From contig NZ_BSOW01000005.1 of NCBI RefSeq assembly GCF_030160715.1, positions 287,394 to 351,393 of the forward strand: DNA of 64,000 bases, read 5' to 3'. Source of the DNA: Bradyrhizobium iriomotense. Its GTDB lineage: Bacteria > Pseudomonadota > Alphaproteobacteria > Rhizobiales > Xanthobacteraceae. The position numbers and the translations under genes are program-made. Every line of letters starts with the position of its first letter. Positions within the stretch are counted from its first letter, which is position 1. The notes below the pieces were generated by a model that searched no databases, was not told the origin of the DNA, and saw only the letters and a list, made by a program, of their open reading frames with translations. This document shows, piece after piece, positions 1 to 9,732 of this stretch.

Positions 1-3000
1 TTGCCGGGCCTTTCGCAGGTGCGCATCGGAATTGATGTCGAGACCGCGCGCGGCATAGAACCGCGCCGCGAGTTCGCTGGCGAGCGCTTCGTTATGAACG
101 AAGCTGTTGGTGCGCGCCGAGCGAATGGCCAGCTCGTAGAGGCGCGCGGCATCGAGCTCTCGTCCTTCAAGGCGAGCGATCTCCGCGCTGACCAGGGCGG
201 CGCAATTTTCAAAATTGTCCGGGCAGTTCGTCGCCCAGCTCCTGAGCTGGGCTTCATGCATCGCAAGCGCGGCTTGATGTTCAGTATAGGGATCCGGCCC
301 CGTGGGCTGGCAGCATGCGGCACGAGCGAGCGCGGCATAAAGATGGTATTCCGCCCTTTCCAGCAGCATGATCGACAACGAAGAGGACGTCGAGACCAAT
401 CCCTCGGCTCTCTCTGCTGCGTCCATAGCCGACGTGTAGTCGCCGGCGAAGAAGCGCGCTTGCAGCTTGCGGGTCCAATACCGGCTGGCGGCGGTCGCAA
501 GGTGTGGCGCGCCCAGATGCTGCTCGAACCGAATTTCGTCGAACTCCGCGTGGTTGAAGGAGGCTAGCTCCGGGGTCAGGCCGCGGAGACTCCGGATGAA
601 TCCTAATTGTGTGGTGATGCGATCAATGAGGAGGCCGAAACGCGCCTGGCGCGCGCCGTCCAGTCCGGCTTCGGCCTCGCGCTGGACTTCAGCGAGCGGT
701 TCTCCGGTGGCAAGGAGATTCGTAATCAGGTTCTCGCGGCTGAATGCTGCAAAAGTGAGGTCACCGAGCTTGTTGGCTGCATCGAAAGCGCGTCGCACCA
801 GCGGCCGGCCGGTTCGGATCGGCTGGGTCCAGGGAATGACGCGGTGCCCGAAAATGACGTAAACGCGAGCCTCGAAGCGTCGCAGCGCACGCTGCTCGAC
901 CAAATCCAGTCCGAGCTTGCCGAAGCGATACCCGGCCCGGTAATCGCCGAAATGCGGCCCCAGGATCGTACCGAGCCAGGCATACGCGAAGCACGAGCCG
1001 TCACTATTGCCATGCTCCAGGCTGATGTTCGCCATCCGGCAGATGACGAGACAGAGAAGGTTTTTGTCGGTGAACAACGCGGCCGTCACGACCGCTGTCA
1101 GGACGTCCATGGTCGCACGCCATTCGGGGTCTTCCATTATCGGCAAATCGATAAGGTCCTCGATTGAGCGAGGTCCGATCCGACGCCAGAGGCGCTCATA
1201 TTCTTGCTGGATCGCCTCCTCCATCGGGTGCGCCGACCACTCGATGCCGACCCGCCGGAGATAGCCGAGACAGACCTCAATGGCGCGGCCGCTCTTGCCT
1301 ACCGTCAAGAAGAGCTCCTGCCGTAGCCGGGTCACGGCGGCGAAATCGACGAGCTGACCAGCGCGACTCGATAGCATGGACAGACGCTCTTCGGCAGCCG
1401 CTAACGCGCCAGTCAGAAACTCGCACTCGGCACGGTGAAACTCGAGCGCGAAGGTGAGCCTGTTGCACCGGTCCCAGCAGTCCAGCGGCAACAGCGCGCA
1501 CCCCGCAGCAAGATAGGCCAGCGCCGAGTGGTAGGCCGTCGACTGCTTCGCGCGCTGGCCCGCGATCAGATTTAGTTCAGCGACCTGCTCCCGCTCCTCG
1601 GCCGAGTTGATCAGCGCGGTGCCACGGTTCAGATGGTTCGCTATTTCGAATATCGCTTCCTCTCGCTTTTCGGGCGGCGTGTGCGCCACCAGCAACCTTC
1701 CGATTGCCAGATGCTGGGCCGCTTGCTCCTCTTTTGGAATGAGTGCGTAGGCCGCCTCCTGAACACGATCGTGCAGGAAGTTGTAATTCTCCCCCTGGCG
1801 CAACACCAGCCCGGCCTGTATCGCCGCCCACAGCGCGGCGTGGAGCTTTTCCTCGCTCCCGCCGCCGACCATGACCAGGGCGCTGATGGGCGCGCTGCTG
1901 CCCAGGCAAGCCAGATGTTGCATCGTCTCTCGGGTCTCGGCAGGCAAGCTGCGAAGCTTGCCGAGCATGAGGTCCACCACATTGTCGGTGTAACCCTTCG
2001 CATGGATTTGCTCGAGGTCCCAAGTCCAGCGCGCCGCGCCGTGGTCGACGGCAAGCAGCCCCTCCTCTGCCAGCGCAGAGAGGAACTGGCTGGTGAAGAA
2101 CGGATTGCCGCCCGTCTTCTCGTGCACCAGACGAGACAAAGGGCCGGCGCGATCCGGCGTGCACTGCAACGCGTCGGCGATCAACCGGATGACATCCTCG
2201 AGCCGAAGGGGCGCCAAAACGATTTCCTGCAATCGTCCGCCGGCATCCCGAATCGCTGCCAGCCGTCGCATGAGCGGATGTGCAGGGGTGACTTCGTTGT
2301 CGCGATAGGCGCCAACCAGCAGAAGATGGCGCAGCTCGGACTGGGTCGCCAAATGCTCGACAAGATCGAGCGTTGCCGCGTCGAGCCACTGCAAGTCGTC
2401 GAGGAATAGTGCCAGCGGGTGTTCCGGCCGCGCAAACACGCCGAGCAACTGGCGGAACGCCAGCTGAAAACGTCGCTGCGCGTCCTGCGGCGGCAGCTCC
2501 GGCACCGGCATCTGCAGGCCGATAAGTGGCTCAAGCTCGGGGATAAGGGTCGCCATGACTTGGGCGTTCGCACCCAGTGCCTCCCGAAGCGCTTCGCGCC
2601 AGGGCGCCAGTTCAGTGTCGCTCTTGCCCAGCAGCGGGCGGATCAGACTCTGCAAGGCCTGCGCCAGCGTCGCGTAAGGGATGTCGCGCTTGTATTGGTC
2701 GAACTTGCCGGCAGCGAACAGCCCATGGGGCGGCACCAGCGCGCGGTGCAACTCATGCACCACCGATGATTTGCCAATGCCGGAATAGCCGGACACGAGG
2801 ACCAGTTCCGGCCCCCCATCGCCCACCACTCGGTCGAAGGCGGCGAGCAGGGTTTCAATCTCATACGCCCGGCCGTACAGCCTCTCCGGGATCAGCAAGC
2901 GATCGGACACATCGTATTGTCCAAGCGCAAATGGGGCGATGCGCGCGAGCCGACCCCATTCGGCAAGGCAGCGTCGCAAATCGCGCTCTAAGCCGGCAGC

Positions 3001-3792
3001 CGTCTGGTACCTCTCCTCGGAGGCCTTCGCGAGCAACTTCATGATGATTTCGGAAACCGGAGCGGGAAAATTCTCCAACCGCTCACTTGGCGGCAGCGGC
3101 TTTCTGGCAATATGGCAGTGGACCCATTCCACGGGATCAGCTGCGGTGAATGGAAGCGAACCCGTGAGAATTTGATAGAGTGTGACGCCGAGTGCGTAGA
3201 GGTCGCTGCGGGAATCGATCGAGCGATTGATCCGTCCGGTCTGTTCGGGCGCCATGTAAGCGAGTGTGCCCGCGACGAGCTCGGGCGGCTCCGGCTTCTG
3301 CCGCTCGCGCGGCAGCCGCGAGGCGATGCCGAACCCCGTAAGCCGCACCCGTTGGTCCGTGCAATTCACCAAAATATTGGCCGGCTTGATGTCCTTATGG
3401 ACAAAGCCTCGCTTGTGGACGTTCCCTACTGCCCCAGCGATGCCTATGGCAAGTTGCAGGAAGCTTTCGACCTCCATTGGTGCGCCGATGAAGTTCGCGA
3501 GCGGCTCCCCGCCCGGATCTTCGAGAAGCAATACAGTCTGCCCCCCTTCATGCAGAAGGTCGAACGGACATGCCGCCCACGCACGATCCAGCTCGTCCTT
3601 CCATGCATACTCGTGAGTGAAGCGATCGAGAATTCCAGGATGGGGGTGTTCCGAGGACGGCCGCACTGCTAGTACGGCAACAGGGCTGCCGTCAGAGTCC
3701 TTATGCCATCCCCGGCAGAAGACGCGCTCACCGTCCTTCCACGCGACATGGAAGCTGCTATCCGTAATTTCGGCGAAGCGAACTGCATCCAT
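1..3792 (-). CDS. Trifunctional Ser/Thr kinase-like / AAA ATPase signalling protein, 3' end beyond window
   Basis: The reading frame runs from ATG at 3792 off the left edge of the window (1264 codons present). I translated sample stretches near 3300, 3000, 1980 and 1-60 and all stay in one frame, so the gene looks intact, not decayed. It is a close paralogue of the next gene: an N-terminal protein-kinase-like domain, then an AAA ATPase with a P-loop, then a long helical repeat region. The GAF, PAS and histidine kinase modules seen in the paralogue would lie beyond the edge. The kinase domain has LTGFG where active kinases have a DFG triad, so the metal-binding Asp is absent. Only 71 bases separate it from the upstream paralogue on the same strand, so co-transcription is likely. 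No strong ribosome-binding site is visible before the ATG; an in-frame stop lies about 20 codons upstream. Confidence 0.85.
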   Translation of the reverse strand, partial: MDAVRFAEITDSSFHVAWKDGERVFCRGWHKDSDGSPVAVLAVRPSSEHPHPGILDRFTHEYAWKDELDRAWAACPFDLLHEGGQTVLLLEDPGGEPLANFIGAPMEVESFLQLAIGIAGAVGNVHKRGFVHKDIKPANILVNCTDQRVRLTGFGIASRLPRERQKPEPPELVAGTLAYMAPEQTGRINRSIDSRSDLYALGVTLYQILTGSLPFTAADPVEWVHCHIARKPLPPSERLENFPAPVSEIIMKLLAKASEERYQTAAGLERDLRRCLAEWGRLARIAPFALGQYDVSDRLLIPERLYGRAYEIETLLAAFDRVVGDGGPELVLVSGYSGIGKSSVVHELHRALVPPHGLFAAGKFDQYKRDIPYATLAQALQSLIRPLLGKSDTELAPWREALREALGANAQVMATLIPELEPLIGLQMPVPELPPQDAQRRFQLAFRQLLGVFARPEHPLALFLDDLQWLDAATLDLVEHLATQSELRHLLLVGAYRDNEVTPAHPLMRRLAAIRDAGGRLQEIVLAPLRLEDVIRLIADALQCTPDRAGPLSRLVHEKTGGNPFFTSQFLSALAEEGLLAVDHGAARWTWDLEQIHAKGYTDNVVDLMLGKLRSLPAETRETMQHLACLGSSAPISALVMVGGGSEEKLHAALWAAIQAGLVLRQGENYNFLHDRVQEAAYALIPKEEQAAQHLAIGRLLVAHTPPEKREEAIFEIANHLNRGTALINSAEEREQVAELNLIAGQRAKQSTAYHSALAYLAAGCALLPLDCWDRCNRLTFALEFHRAECEFLTGALAAAEERLSMLSSRAGQLVDFAAVTRLRQELFLTVGKSGRAIEVCLGYLRRVGIEWSAHPMEEAIQQEYERLWRRIGPRSIEDLIDLPIMEDPEWRATMDVLTAVVTAALFTDKNLLCLVICRMANISLEHGNSDGSCFAYAWLGTILGPHFGDYRAGYRFGKLGLDLVEQRALRRFEARVYVIFGHRVIPWTQPIRTGRPLVRRAFDAANKLGDLTFAAFSRENLITNLLATGEPLAEVQREAEAGLDGARQARFGLLIDRITTQLGFIRSLRGLTPELASFNHAEFDEIRFEQHLGAPHLATAASRYWTRKLQARFFAGDYTSAMDAAERAEGLVSTSSSLSIMLLERAEYHLYAALARAACCQPTGPDPYTEHQAALAMHEAQLRSWATNCPDNFENCAALVSAEIARLEGRELDAARLYELAIRSARTNSFVHNEALASELAARFYAARGLDINSDAHLRKARQ

Positions 3793-3863
3793 GTTAGCGC
3801 CGGTTCGGCCCTGCCGAAGACCATCGACGTCGATGATCCTGGAAATCGTTACCCTTCAAGCTG

Positions 3864-6800
3864 TTAAACTACTACATTGTCCAGCTGGGGGATAGTGAAG
3901 TGAAAAGCGGCGCCCTGCGGAGGGTTCGCCGCCGCCCAGATTCTTCCTCCGTGGCTCTCTATGATTGAACGGCAGATCGATAGTCCCATTCCCATGCCGC
4001 CCGGTTTGGTCGTGTAGAATGGATCGAAAAGGCGCTCGAGTTGCTCAGGACTTATACCCTTGCCCGAATCTCGCACGGACACGAGTACGCCGCCAGAGCC
4101 GTCCGTCGAGGTGCTGATCAACAATTCGCGGCGCGCTTCGTTGTCATTTAGGGCATACACGGCGTTGATAATCAAATTCAGTATCACCTGTTGCAGCTGG
4201 GTCCGGTCGGCACCAACCGGCGGCAAGTCCTCTGCAAACTGCGTCCGCACGGAGATGTGGCTCTTCGTTGCTTCAGCACGCGTGAGCTCTATCACCTCAT
4301 CGATGGCTGCGTTGATCTCCACGCGCTCTGTCCGCAGCGGCGCTCTTTTGACCAGATTACGGGTTCGGTCGACAACATTGCCCACTCGCCGGCCGTCCTT
4401 AGCGATCCTTTCAAGCAGCTGACGAACCTCCGCAAGATCCGGCGGCCGGCGGGCGAGCCACCGCAGCGATGCCTCCGCGTTGCCGATCATCGCGGTAATC
4501 GGCTGATTGACCTCATGGGCAATCGATGCAGTAAGCTGGCCCATGGTCGCGACGCGATTTGCGTGCGCCAGTTCCGTTTGCGTCTCGCGGTAGCGCCGCT
4601 CGCTTTCACGCGCTTCAGATTCCGCCCGTCTGCGTTCGGTCAGGTCGAGCACGAACGCGACACCTTGGCTCCCACTTTCTTCAAAGCTCGCAGCTCCAAC
4701 CAGTACGGGGACGCGGCTGCCATCCCTCCGCAAATACTCTTTCTCGTATGGCTGAGCGATGCCCGTTGTTTTTACCTCTTCGAGCATCTGTGCGTTGCGG
4801 TCACGCCATTCCGGCGCCGTCAGATCCACCCCGCGGATTTGGCCCGATGCGAGAGCAGCACGGTCGTACCCGACGATGCGGAGGAATGCGTCATTGGCCT
4901 CGATTATTCGACTTTCAAGGTCAAAGATGACGATCCCGATGATGTTGGCGTCGACCAAGCGCCGAATCTTTGCCTCGCGCTCCTGCAGATCGCTGTAAAG
5001 ACGTGAATTCTCCAGCGCGATCGCTGCCTGGGACGCTACCAACTTCAGCAATGCGATGCGCGCCGGCGCGAAGACGTGGGGGGTGATATTGTTTTCGAGG
5101 TAGAGCACGCCGATCAGCTTCGCTTGAGTGATCAGGGGCAAACAGAGAATGGATCGGGCTTGGCGCTCACGGACATAGGGATCGGCATCAAACGGAGATT
5201 GAGTTATGGCATCACCCAGGATGACGCTTTCGCGGCTGCGCAGCACATACTGAAGCATCGACTCAGGCAGCATTGCAGTGGTCACCGACCGGCCGCCACG
5301 CTGGAAGATGAGCGTGTCACCGCCGCTCGTGGCTTCCGCTTCGACCTGCAGCTTGTCCCCGCGCACAACAATCAAAAGGCCACGCTCGGCGCCTGCCTGC
5401 TCGACGGCCATGCGCATCAGGCTGTCGACCAGCCTTTGCAGCACGATCTCGCCAGAGATGGCTTGCGAGACTTTAATGACGGTTGCAAGATCGAGGTGCT
5501 CGATGGGCGCGCTGATTGTGCTGGTCACACCAGGCGCCGGCTCGTTCTCCTTGAGGTGAGGATACAACTCATCCAATTGCCTCACCTTGCCGTCGGCGCC
5601 CCACACCAAAAAGCACGCACGCGCGTTGCGCAAGTGCGCGTAGCCGCCCGTTTCAAGACCGACCGCAAGGTAAAACTGCCCGGCTAGCTCGCTGGCCATA
5701 GCTTCGTTGTGGATCAAGCCGCCTTCGTGCGCCGAGCGAATCGCCTCTTCGTAGAGGCGCATTGCATCCATATCACGCTGCTCGATACGCGCTATCTCTG
5801 CAGAGACGAGCGCATATCGACTATGATAATTTTCTGGGCAATTGTCCGCCCAAAGCCGCAGCTTTTTTAGTTTCTCGTCAAGCAAGCTACGATAGTGCTC
5901 CTGTTGCAGCGCCGAGGCCGTTGGGTAGAGCCCCGTCAGGGTAAGCGCATGACAAAAATGATGGGTCGCCTCGATGGGCATCGCCATCGCGGCGCCGAGC
6001 ACCGACTCTGCCTCTACGGCGGCTTCCATTGCATCCTCGTACTGTCCATAGAGAACGGCGAGGATCTGCTTCATGATATGATAGAAGACGATGCCGCAGC
6101 CAAAGGCCGCCCTGGCGATGGTGGCGAAGCAAGTTGCTTCATCGAAGGTGCCGTCCTCGAAGCTCAAGGGAGTTTTCGTCCTACCCTGCAGGCTTGCGAT
6201 AAACTGCTGCTCTATCCGGATCGTCTCGAAAACGGCATCGTTATGGCTCTGCTTTGCAAACGCCGCGTATCTACCCGCTGATGTCAGCACATCTTCGAGG
6301 GCGTCTCCTTTTTCGATCAGCTGCCACACTGTTTCGAAAGCGAGGAAACCGGCATAGACGAGGTCACCCACTTCAAGACAGGCCTCGAAGGCCTGCTCCA
6401 GAATCGGCAGGCCCGTGGCGAAGTGTCTCCGCCAGAAATTGACGTGATCACCGTGGAGGTGAAGCAACGTGCCCCGCAGCCGCAGGTTGTTAAACCGCTC
6501 GTTCAGTCGTAGCGACATTTCCGAGAATTGATAAGCCGAGCCGATGTCGCCTTTTAGTGACACGAGCCAGAGGGCAAAGACGCCGTAAACATAGCTCGAT
6601 TGTTCCGTGTTCCCGTCTCTTATGGAACGATTGACCCCCTCTAGAGCGACTAACGGAAACAGCGGTGGCCGAGCGATGTAGGCGCAGGGTGTTGCGTCAA
6701 CAAGGAGCTCGATGATTGTCCGCCTGACAGGGTCAATCGCAACGGCTGCATCGAGAAGCGCACCAATTGGGCGCCCCGCTAGATTGACGGGAAGGTTGCC

Positions 6801-9389
6801 GAACTGAGCTTCAATAGCTGCCGTGATGTCCTGATCGGTATCGGGAAAAGTCACGCCAAAGGAGCTCAGTGCGTTTAGCGCAACAGCGAGTCCTTGGTCA
6901 TATTTACCTGCCACCTGGTAGAGCTTGATGCGCAAGCTGTGAACCTTCGCTCGATCCAGGTTTGATGACGCCCTACCTAGAATTATGTCGAAGAGCGCGT
7001 CCGCAGCTTCAAAGTTGCCGGCCAGATATTCACATTCCGAAAGCAGCAGATATAGCTCGAATGTTTGCTCGTAGCGGCTAGTCCACGCGTTCGGAGATGA
7101 AAGCTTTGTTGCCTGCATAAGATAATTGCGGGCGGACGCATAAGCGGTCGAACTCTTTGCGCGCTTTCCTGCTAACACGTTCAGCGCGGCGACCTGCTCG
7201 CGCTCGTCATGGGCCTTGATGAGGGCGACACCGCGATTGAGATGATTCAGTATGTCGAAAATCGCGTCTTCAAGTTGGTTGGGGGCGGTCCTGGCCGCGA
7301 GCACTCGGCCAATCCGAAGATGAGTTGCAGCGCGCTCGGACTCGGGGATAAGCCCATAGGCAGCTTCATGCACGCGGTCGTGGATGAATTTGTAGGCGCC
7401 CTCCACTTTGAAGATGAGGCCCGCCAAGACCGCCTCCCGGAGTGTCGCGTGAATATTCTCTTCGGGTTCTCCGTGGACCAGGATTATGGTCGCGATCTCC
7501 GCGAGGTTACCGAGACAAGCAAGTTGCCCCAACGCGCTTCGCGTCGTGTCCGGCAAGCGACGGAGCTTGCCTGCCATGAGCTCGAGGACGTTGTCTGAGA
7601 AGCCCTTTGCACGAATGCGTGAGACGTCCCAGGCCCATCTCGCGCTAGTGTGGTCAAATTGGAGAAGCCCTTCCTCTCCGAGCACCAAGAAGAATTGGAT
7701 TGCAAAGAATGGATTGCCTTCTGTCTTCTGGTGGATCAGATTTGCAAGCGGCTGCGCGCTGACCTGGCCGCAATGTAGCGACTCCGCGACCATTTGCTCG
7801 ATAGCTTCCTGCTTGAGCGGTGCGAGCAACGTCTCCCGCACCCTTCCGCCAGCGGCGCGGATTGTTTCCAAAATTCGTTTGAGCGGATGGGATGCGCCGA
7901 CCTCGTTGTGACGATAAGCGCCCACCAGCAACAGGTGACCAATCTCGGGATGCGTGGCGAGATGTTCCAGCATCTCCAGTGTTCCCGTGTCCAGCCATTG
8001 TAAATCGTCTAGGAACAGCGCCAGGGGATGCTCTGGTCGAGCGAATACGCCGACGAAGCGGCGGAATACGCGTTGAAATCTATTATAATCCTCCTGCGGC
8101 GGGAGTTCAGGAACGGCAGGCTGCTCCCCGATAATCAGCGCAAGCTCCGGGATCAGCTTGATCATGAGCTGGCCATTGAAGCCTAGCGCATCGAGTAGTA
8201 ACGCTCGCCAGAGAGATATTTCCTCGTCATTCTTGCTGAGGAGCTGTCGTACGAGTGACTGGAACGCTTGAGCCAGAGTTGCGTAAGGGATATCGCGTTT
8301 ATATTGATCGAACTTACCACTGGCGAAAAGGCCGCGCGGTGGCACTAGAGCCTTATGCAATTCGTTTACGACTGAGGATTTGCCGATTCCGGCGCAGCCG
8401 GAGATGAGCACGATTTCAGTCATTCCGTCAGTAACGACCCGATCAAAGGCCGCGAAAAGACTATCGACCTCCACTTCTCGACCATAAAGCTTTTCCGGAA
8501 TCAGCAACCTGTCCGACGTGTCGTGGATGGCAAGCGCAAACGAATGGATTCGGCCATGAGCGTCCCATTCGGAGAGACAACGCAGCAAATCAGCCTCGAC
8601 GCCTGCTGCAGTCTGGTAGCGACTTTCGGCATTCTTAGCGAGGAGCTTCAAAACGATTGCCGCGACAGGGGCTGGGATCGCGTTGACTCGCTCGTTGGGC
8701 GGCATCGGATGCCGGGCGATGTGACAATGAACCCATTCCATCGGATCGATGGCAGAGAATGGAAGCGATCCCGTGAGCATCTGGTAGAAGGTCACACCGA
8801 GAGAATAGAGATCGCTGCGGGTATCGATCGATCGATTCATTCGTCCGGTCTGTTCGGGCGACATGTAGGGCAGAGTTCCGGCAATCACCTCGGGCGGACT
8901 AGGACTTTGATGCTCGCGCGGCAGGCGTGAAGCAATGCCGAACCCAGTGAGCTTGACCTCTCCGGTCGTGCCATTCACGAAGATGTTGGTCGGCTTCAGG
9001 TCCTTGTGGATGAGGCCGCGCCGATGGACGTTGCCTACTGCCACCGCGATACCCATGGCGAGGGGTAGGAAGCTTTCGACCTCCATTGGTACGCCGATCA
9101 AGTTCGCGAGCGGCTCTCCCCCCGGGTCCTCGAGAAGCAATACAGTCCGACCGCCTTCATGAAGCAGATCTAACGGACGTACCGCCCACGCAGGATCCAG
9201 TTCGTCCTTCCACGCGTATTCGTGAGCAAGGCGATCAATGATGGCAGGACGGGGATGCTCCGAGGACGGCCGCACAGCTAGTGCGGCAACGAGGTTGCCG
9301 TCAGACGTCCTATGCCATCCTCGGCAGAAGACGCGCTCGCCATCCTCCCACGCAACGTGGAACCTGCCATTCGAGCGAACTGCATCCAT
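3864..9389 (-). CDS. Trifunctional Ser/Thr kinase-like / AAA ATPase / GAF-PAS sensor histidine kinase
   Basis: This 1841-residue protein starts at ATG 9389; a TTG seven codons upstream is possible but less likely. Domains in order: protein-kinase-like (about 1-270, with HKDLKP around 128-133 and SPEQ of the activation segment near 177); AAA ATPase (P-loop GCAGIGKS at 331-338, LFLDDLQWLD as Walker B); a long TPR-like helical region (about 600-1280); GAF (about 1300-1460); PAS (about 1490-1610); and histidine kinase with phospho-acceptor His1625 in SIAHEVNQP, N box NLIINA, G1 DSGKGI and G2 GGMGMGL. There is no signal peptide or obvious membrane span, so it is probably cytoplasmic. The kinase domain lacks the DFG Asp (GFG at 149-151) and I see no VAIK-type lysine, so it may be a pseudokinase. 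No response regulator is adjacent. It lies in tandem with the paralogue downstream. Confidence 0.92.
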   Translation of the reverse strand: MDAVRSNGRFHVAWEDGERVFCRGWHRTSDGNLVAALAVRPSSEHPRPAIIDRLAHEYAWKDELDPAWAVRPLDLLHEGGRTVLLLEDPGGEPLANLIGVPMEVESFLPLAMGIAVAVGNVHRRGLIHKDLKPTNIFVNGTTGEVKLTGFGIASRLPREHQSPSPPEVIAGTLPYMSPEQTGRMNRSIDTRSDLYSLGVTFYQMLTGSLPFSAIDPMEWVHCHIARHPMPPNERVNAIPAPVAAIVLKLLAKNAESRYQTAAGVEADLLRCLSEWDAHGRIHSFALAIHDTSDRLLIPEKLYGREVEVDSLFAAFDRVVTDGMTEIVLISGCAGIGKSSVVNELHKALVPPRGLFASGKFDQYKRDIPYATLAQAFQSLVRQLLSKNDEEISLWRALLLDALGFNGQLMIKLIPELALIIGEQPAVPELPPQEDYNRFQRVFRRFVGVFARPEHPLALFLDDLQWLDTGTLEMLEHLATHPEIGHLLLVGAYRHNEVGASHPLKRILETIRAAGGRVRETLLAPLKQEAIEQMVAESLHCGQVSAQPLANLIHQKTEGNPFFAIQFFLVLGEEGLLQFDHTSARWAWDVSRIRAKGFSDNVLELMAGKLRRLPDTTRSALGQLACLGNLAEIATIILVHGEPEENIHATLREAVLAGLIFKVEGAYKFIHDRVHEAAYGLIPESERAATHLRIGRVLAARTAPNQLEDAIFDILNHLNRGVALIKAHDEREQVAALNVLAGKRAKSSTAYASARNYLMQATKLSSPNAWTSRYEQTFELYLLLSECEYLAGNFEAADALFDIILGRASSNLDRAKVHSLRIKLYQVAGKYDQGLAVALNALSSFGVTFPDTDQDITAAIEAQFGNLPVNLAGRPIGALLDAAVAIDPVRRTIIELLVDATPCAYIARPPLFPLVALEGVNRSIRDGNTEQSSYVYGVFALWLVSLKGDIGSAYQFSEMSLRLNERFNNLRLRGTLLHLHGDHVNFWRRHFATGLPILEQAFEACLEVGDLVYAGFLAFETVWQLIEKGDALEDVLTSAGRYAAFAKQSHNDAVFETIRIEQQFIASLQGRTKTPLSFEDGTFDEATCFATIARAAFGCGIVFYHIMKQILAVLYGQYEDAMEAAVEAESVLGAAMAMPIEATHHFCHALTLTGLYPTASALQQEHYRSLLDEKLKKLRLWADNCPENYHSRYALVSAEIARIEQRDMDAMRLYEEAIRSAHEGGLIHNEAMASELAGQFYLAVGLETGGYAHLRNARACFLVWGADGKVRQLDELYPHLKENEPAPGVTSTISAPIEHLDLATVIKVSQAISGEIVLQRLVDSLMRMAVEQAGAERGLLIVVRGDKLQVEAEATSGGDTLIFQRGGRSVTTAMLPESMLQYVLRSRESVILGDAITQSPFDADPYVRERQARSILCLPLITQAKLIGVLYLENNITPHVFAPARIALLKLVASQAAIALENSRLYSDLQEREAKIRRLVDANIIGIVIFDLESRIIEANDAFLRIVGYDRAALASGQIRGVDLTAPEWRDRNAQMLEEVKTTGIAQPYEKEYLRRDGSRVPVLVGAASFEESGSQGVAFVLDLTERRRAESEARESERRYRETQTELAHANRVATMGQLTASIAHEVNQPITAMIGNAEASLRWLARRPPDLAEVRQLLERIAKDGRRVGNVVDRTRNLVKRAPLRTERVEINAAIDEVIELTRAEATKSHISVRTQFAEDLPPVGADRTQLQQVILNLIINAVYALNDNEARRELLISTSTDGSGGVLVSVRDSGKGISPEQLERLFDPFYTTKPGGMGMGLSICRSIIESHGGRIWAAANPPQGAAFHFTIPQLDNVVV

Positions 9390-9732
9390 ATCAGCGCCGG
9401 TTCGGCACAAGCGAGAACCATCGACGTTGATGATCCCGGGAAATGTCGCCCTATTGATGCGGCAAGCGCGATTTCAACGCAAGGCGTTTCTCTTTGCGCA
9501 CAAGGGCTTTAGTGGCTCGTGGTTTCAACGCCTGTCGACAATTAACGAAGCTTAGCAGCCAATTTTGTCGTCATAATCCGAGGTGCCTCTGATCATGCGC
9601 GCGGCCCCCAAGATTTGCCTATAAAACCGACCCGCCGGACTCCCTCTCCTTCATCGTCACGCAATGTCACGTATGGACTTCAGGTGCCATTGAATTATGA
9701 TTCCGGCGTTAAATTTCGTTAAGAGGCGTTAA
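9390..9732. promoter_or_regulatory. Divergent intergenic region between giant kinase and wHTH/NB-ARC regulator
   Basis: This 343-base gap carries no convincing gene. It must hold the promoters of both divergent genes. The stretch 9540-9730 is visibly AT-richer than its surroundings. The right end holds the triple CGTTAA repeat listed separately. I could not assign -35/-10 boxes with confidence. Confidence 0.5.
9707..9732 (+). repeat. Three CGTTAA direct repeats in 10-bp phase, candidate operator
   Basis: CGTTAA occurs at 9707-9712, 9717-9722 and 9727-9732, each exactly 10 bases from the last, on one face of the helix. The last copy abuts the GTG start at 9733 and the possible ribosome-binding purines lie between copies two and three. 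OmpR-type winged-helix proteins commonly bind direct repeats spaced about one helical turn, and the gene that follows encodes such a domain, so negative autoregulation is a reasonable inference. Confidence 0.55.
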
